Shown here: positions 59,810 through 64,000 of the stretch, in pieces
How the letters are laid out: each line of letters starts with the position of its first letter
Numbering within the stretch: position 1 is the stretch's first letter
Assembly: GCA_037903355.1 (NCBI GenBank)
Contig: JBAJFE010000041.1
Location: 124,001 to 188,000 of the forward strand
Length of the DNA: 64,000 nucleotides
Origin: Trichuris trichiura
Taxonomy: Eukaryota; Nematoda; Enoplea; Trichinellida; Trichuridae
Reading direction: 5' to 3'
Translations under genes and position numbers: made by a program
The notes under the pieces: generated by a model
Told to the model about the DNA's origin: nothing
What the model saw: only the letters and a program-made list of their open reading frames with translations
Databases searched by the model: none

Positions 59810-62800
59810 GGCAAAAAGGTTTGTATACGCGTTAGTACAACTCACAAGAAGGTAATGTATTCAATGCAATGCTACAAACATCGGATGTATGATAAAAGCT
59901 CGCTTATCTGAGATAGTCGATGGACAAAGAAACTGAAAAATTTTGTTTCTTCACCATTTCTCCTTTTTAGGCATGTTCTTTCTTGTTATCACTGCATGCA
60001 AACGTCGGAGCGCTGTTTGGGCTTCAAAACTTTTACTAACATCTCATCTATCGCGGACTTTGCTTAATGTTCCGTTTTAGTCAGTCTTATTCGATTTTCA
60101 TTATTATTTTCGAGACTGCCCAAAATTTCGCTGCGCATCGACTGCATAAATAGCTTTAATAAGTTTAAAACGATCAAATGATTCCAAATGTATCAGATTA
60201 TTTTTTCAACCATAAAAGAACACATGGATTGACTTCAAACAAGTTTACGCCAAGTTAGTTATTATGGAAGGTCAATTCAAGAAATAAAAGTTAAAATGCT
60301 CGCATATTAAGAGATAACGACAAAAACTGCAAAAGCTTTGATTATCCGAGTTTTTCATAATCCCAGCTAACCCTGCACGCGACTACAGTACGGATAATCG
60401 CCCTTTTCCTTGTATCAATATTTTTGTATTGTGCATGTATGTTCGTTGCAATAATCTTAAATACTACTTTCGTTCGACTTAGCGCTCCGTATTCCAGGCC
60501 TAGCGAACATACCATTTTTGGTTATATTCCTCTAACCTGAACGACCATTCATGAAGCTTCCTGCTTGTACCTTTGCCACAGAGGGCGTTAAGTACACGCC
60601 GGAAAGCAGAACATTAAATAAGAAGCAAAATTGTCAGCCATTGACAGGCATGGATTTTCAGCACAGAGAATTGGTTTTCTACTTTTTCAAGTTTCCCAAA
60701 CTTCGATACTTTCTGAAGACCTAATATCTCACGCAACGAGCGTGTACAAAAAAAAATACATTTACATTTCCGCCTTAGTAATTTTTAAGTTAACTTGGAG
60801 AGCAGTCGTTCTTTTGGAATTAGAGTAGAAACAAGTACACAGTGATGACCGCGCATGTCGACGATATATTATTGTTATCAAATAGTAAGCGATGAGCAGC
60901 TAGTAAAGATCAGCATAACCAAGCACCTGTTACATCCAGGTACTAAAAATTATTCAAATGCATAATGGTTATCCCTAGCTTTACATGCTACAAGTTGCTG
61001 CCATCTATAATATTAACAATTTTAATGGAAATGCCTGCAAGGATCAAAAGGCTAACAGACTGCCACATAAAGCAACAAGGAATTGAATAGTAGCGACCTG
61101 CTGAACACGAGATACCTTTAAAGCCAACATATTTGATTTCGCTGATGAAGGGACCAGTTAAGTCCTGAAAGCTTAATAATTATTTCTTTCAAAAAATTAT
61201 TATTCTAGAAGGGGAAGCCGCAAAAAATTACATACATGAAAATATGCTTCGACATTACGAAAAGGGCTGTTTTCAAAACCAATATATCGCGCATTCAATC
61301 TACAGTATACTAGTTATGCGTCATATTTTAGTATTAATACCAGTTTCGGAGAAAAGTGCCGCTTGATCAAAAAAGCAGAAATGCCGCATGTGTTACTAGT
61401 GGCAAAAAAGAATTAATAAATTTTGTAAATAGCATATATTTCTTCAACAACGACTGGACGAATTATGGATGCACAGAAGCATAGCGTGGTCGGTTACGAT
61501 TTCCCGTTCGACTAAACAGAAATCCCTGTAATTTACACAACGCAACCACAAAACAATGGAAAGGATAGTGGTGAAGCAAGCAAACCGTTAGTGCCTATTC
61601 AGGCTACAGTTTCAATGTGAGTTATCTACGACAAATGGGCCCGCGTATAGTTGTTTATTCAATTAGGGAATCTGAAATTTGAAATTCTGCATCTCATTTG
61701 CTTACAGCAGCTCAAAAATTAGGAACGAACGCTTTTTGAACATATGACGAACTTTCGAGTAAGGGAAACGTGTTATCGACTTGTTGAATACGGAAAGGTT
61801 ATTTCGCTCGCGTGCGCTCATGTAACGATTGTATTCCCCGGAGAAATTCGCTGAAGGACGAAAGGGAATGCGTAAAAGGAAGCGTCGTCGGCTGCTTCAA
61901 TCAAAATGAAGATAGAAATTCGATTACAAGTGCAGCGAGGTGGAGCGAACAGATAACGCATGAACTAACGAGAAACAATTTGAAAACGTACTCCTATGAC
62001 CTCTTTGCATTGGCCGTTCTGCTTCTACGGTGTTTGAACCTGTTCAGCTCCCGCGAGCCGCAGTGCAAAGTTGAAAACTTCATTTAATTTCTTTTTTTGC
62101 GCAACCGCTATTTGGTATGCGCTTTTGTCCAATAGCCATTGACACAACGAGCGCGTCTTTGCAGAGTTGGAACTTCGGTTGGAAACACGTGTTATTTATT
62201 TTGGTTTCCTTCGAATAGCACTTTGATTTTATGGACGCTAGCGCACAGGCATTTTTCGAAACAACAATGGCAAACCGTAGGTGGTGGCTATGAGTCGCCC
62301 ATCAACTACGCTCTTATGCTCCAGTTAACCAACTATTTGCTTTGCTCGATCAGCAACGAAATCATCATGACTCATGTGCTACAATACCGTCTACTCGGGC
62401 ATGCAGACACAATAGCAGAACAGGTTAGGCTAGATGCATTAGGCTATAGTGCGTACGCATGTATGTTTACGCCATTGCGTCTTAACGACTTAATTTTCTT
62501 GGCGGCTCCCACTTACTTAAAGCACTAAGTAATGCAGCGAGCTACAATTGGTAAGAAAGAAAAGCAAGTAGGCGTTTTAATTAGTACCTAAAGCAGCAGC
62601 GCAGAGCAGAACTACCCCAGAGTAGGGAGTGGCAAACTCGCAATGTCGAGCAGTATAGGGTTATCAACTTTAATTTTCCACATTTGCATAGCGCCTGAAA
62701 GCCTAAACTTGCCAGACTGCCGTGGTCGGTTGGCTAGCAAGCATTATCCGAGCGCAACTTTTCATACATGAAGGCCAAGGCAAGACGGGACCATGGTTGA

Positions 62801-63714
62801 TGGATAGCTGCAGTCCGGTCGAAGAGACGAACGTTTGTGCCTTTGCCTCAAACTTCATTGGCCTCCTCTTTCGACTGGCGCGTTGAAAAAGCAAACACGC
62901 TCGGGGCAGTTGCTTTCAAAACACATTAGAGGGCGTTGGCGGAAGCCAAGCAGTTCCTCAATGACTTCGCTTCTACATCATCCGTTCAACTGTTGTTTTC
63001 GGGGTCTAAACTACTTTTTTGTGCTAAGGAAAAAAGTTTGCGCATGTACGTTAAGCCTATTTTCCATCATTCGCTGCAAGTAACGCCCTACTTTAGGCCT
63101 TAAGCGGAAAAATATCCCCGCCGGCGTTACGTACAGAAGCAAACATTTAAAATACAACTAGCGCGATGTCTTTTTTGAATTTTTAGCTTTCATAAAAGTC
63201 TTCAAACATAGAACAGACGGGAAATGTTGCTATCGAAAAGACGAACCTGCGCATCCGTATTAGATATGCTATACGAATCGCAATACATTTGTGTCTTGCT
63301 GTACGTATAGCCGTTGTCGTTTGGTTGGCCACCAGCCGCGTTCGTTCGGTTATATGCTGCAGTTCGTGAACAAATCGTAGGCAAAGTGCGTTGGCAGTTC
63401 GCAACAAAAGTAAGCAAACGGCGCTGCTCCCGTCAATAGGCGATCGGCGTTCGCGCCCGCGAATACTTGCGTCGCCTCGGTTGGTTCGCCGCCAAGACAT
63501 GGTCGTCGCCATCGATGCAACGTAGCGTGCTTGCTGAGCCTCCGAGAAAAAGCCAATAGCGGCTTCTCTCTTTCGCTTTCTTTTGCTTCGATTCATTTGG
63601 AAGCCCGTTTTGACAATCCGGCGCGCCCACAAAGCCGCACTTATCGTTGCAAGCGATTTTAGACTTACTTGCGATCATTTGCCCAAAACGGAAACGCAGC
63701 CGACATCATCAACA
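59810..63714. other. Intergenic, nothing firmly recognisable
   Basis: Near 60330-60400 there is sequence like the end of a Tigger element (gattatccgag, tttttcataatccc, gtacggataatcg), without clear boundaries. Frames at 61812-62528 and 63183-63678 have no signature. The last part is the promoter region of the MARVEL gene. Confidence 0.4.
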
Positions 63715-63783
63715 ATGGCGATAACTTTCGATTTGAATTACATCTGCTCTAGGCCGTTCGGTATTCTTCGTACGACCCAGCTG
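63715..63783 (+). CDS. First exon of a MARVEL-domain protein (partial)
   Basis: The ATG at 63715 starts MAITFDLNYICSRPFGILRT and ends after TQL at a good donor (CTG|GTGAGT, phase 0). The pattern (FDxxYxxSxxGILRxxQL) is the beginning of the first membrane segment of CKLF-like/MARVEL proteins, four-helix proteins of vesicle membranes. The rest of the gene is beyond the window. Calling the family from 23 residues is tentative. Confidence 0.5.
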
Positions 63784-64000
63784 GTGAGTTACCTTTCCTT
63801 AGCCTTAAATCGCGCTGCATTGTCGTTCCAAACAAATGCTTTTGCTTTTGAGGGCCTTTTCGTGGTTCCATTAAGAGAAAAATCCTTTGCGCGCAACTTG
63901 CTTAAACGGAATTAGTGCTTCGTAAGCCATGGGGTTGCAGCGTTGGTCCGTTGGACTTACTGTAGGAACGGGATGGACATTTACCTGTCCGTTGGGACTT
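63784..64000 (+). other. Probable intron of the MARVEL gene
   Basis: No next exon with membrane-helix coding is visible before the window ends. Confidence 0.35.

Noticed and set aside
59606..59911. Polyasparagine and polyisoleucine proteins
   Set aside because: Produced by the AAT microsatellite.

Overview
This is a nuclear genome window from a nematode. The evidence is a short interstitial run of TTAGGC/GCCTAA telomere-type repeat, many short GT-AG introns with T-rich acceptors, and trans-splice-like acceptors placed just before start codons. It also holds clear metazoan genes (Frizzled, RPL4, PSMD6, LSM14, USP8, LYSMD). Base composition and the divergence of the proteins would fit an enoplean/dorylaimid worm such as Trichuris, but that placement is inference.

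Layout. 0-9 kb is gene-poor and repeat-rich: a fold-back retroelement derivative (786-1179) and two head-to-head, internally deleted Tigger/pogo transposons (4949-6137 and 6293-7454). An intronless sulfotransferase-like gene lies at 9253-10737 (-). A proteasome subunit Rpn7/PSMD6 gene with a long disordered N-terminal extension occupies 14188-17841 (+). An LSM14/Scd6 P-body gene is at 21215-22860 (+). At 24.1-26.7 kb a Tigger element has been split by a degenerate Penelope-like retroelement, and a short relative of the latter sits at 27301-27549. A USP8-type deubiquitinase spans 27941-34470 (-), with a 121-bp tandem array in one intron. Ribosomal protein L4 is at 37124-38780 (+), a hAT fragment inserted next to Tigger sequence at 39.9-41.9 kb, and a LysM-domain gene at 42323-43366 (+). 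A large gene-free interval (43.4-51.3 kb) precedes an intronless frizzled gene (51342-53330, +). The rest is non-coding as far as I can see, except for the first exon of a MARVEL-domain gene at 63715-63783 (+), which runs off the window.

The genes are unrelated housekeeping and signalling genes on both strands, with no operon-like spacing. The most interesting system is the family of Penelope-related fold-back elements. Three copies have 12-15 bp target-site duplications and share a 3' tail, and they carry hammerhead-ribozyme-like cores (CTGANGA, stem II, GAAA, palindromic stem III) in inverted pairs. A second, sequence-distinct inverted pair with the same layout lies inside the hAT element.
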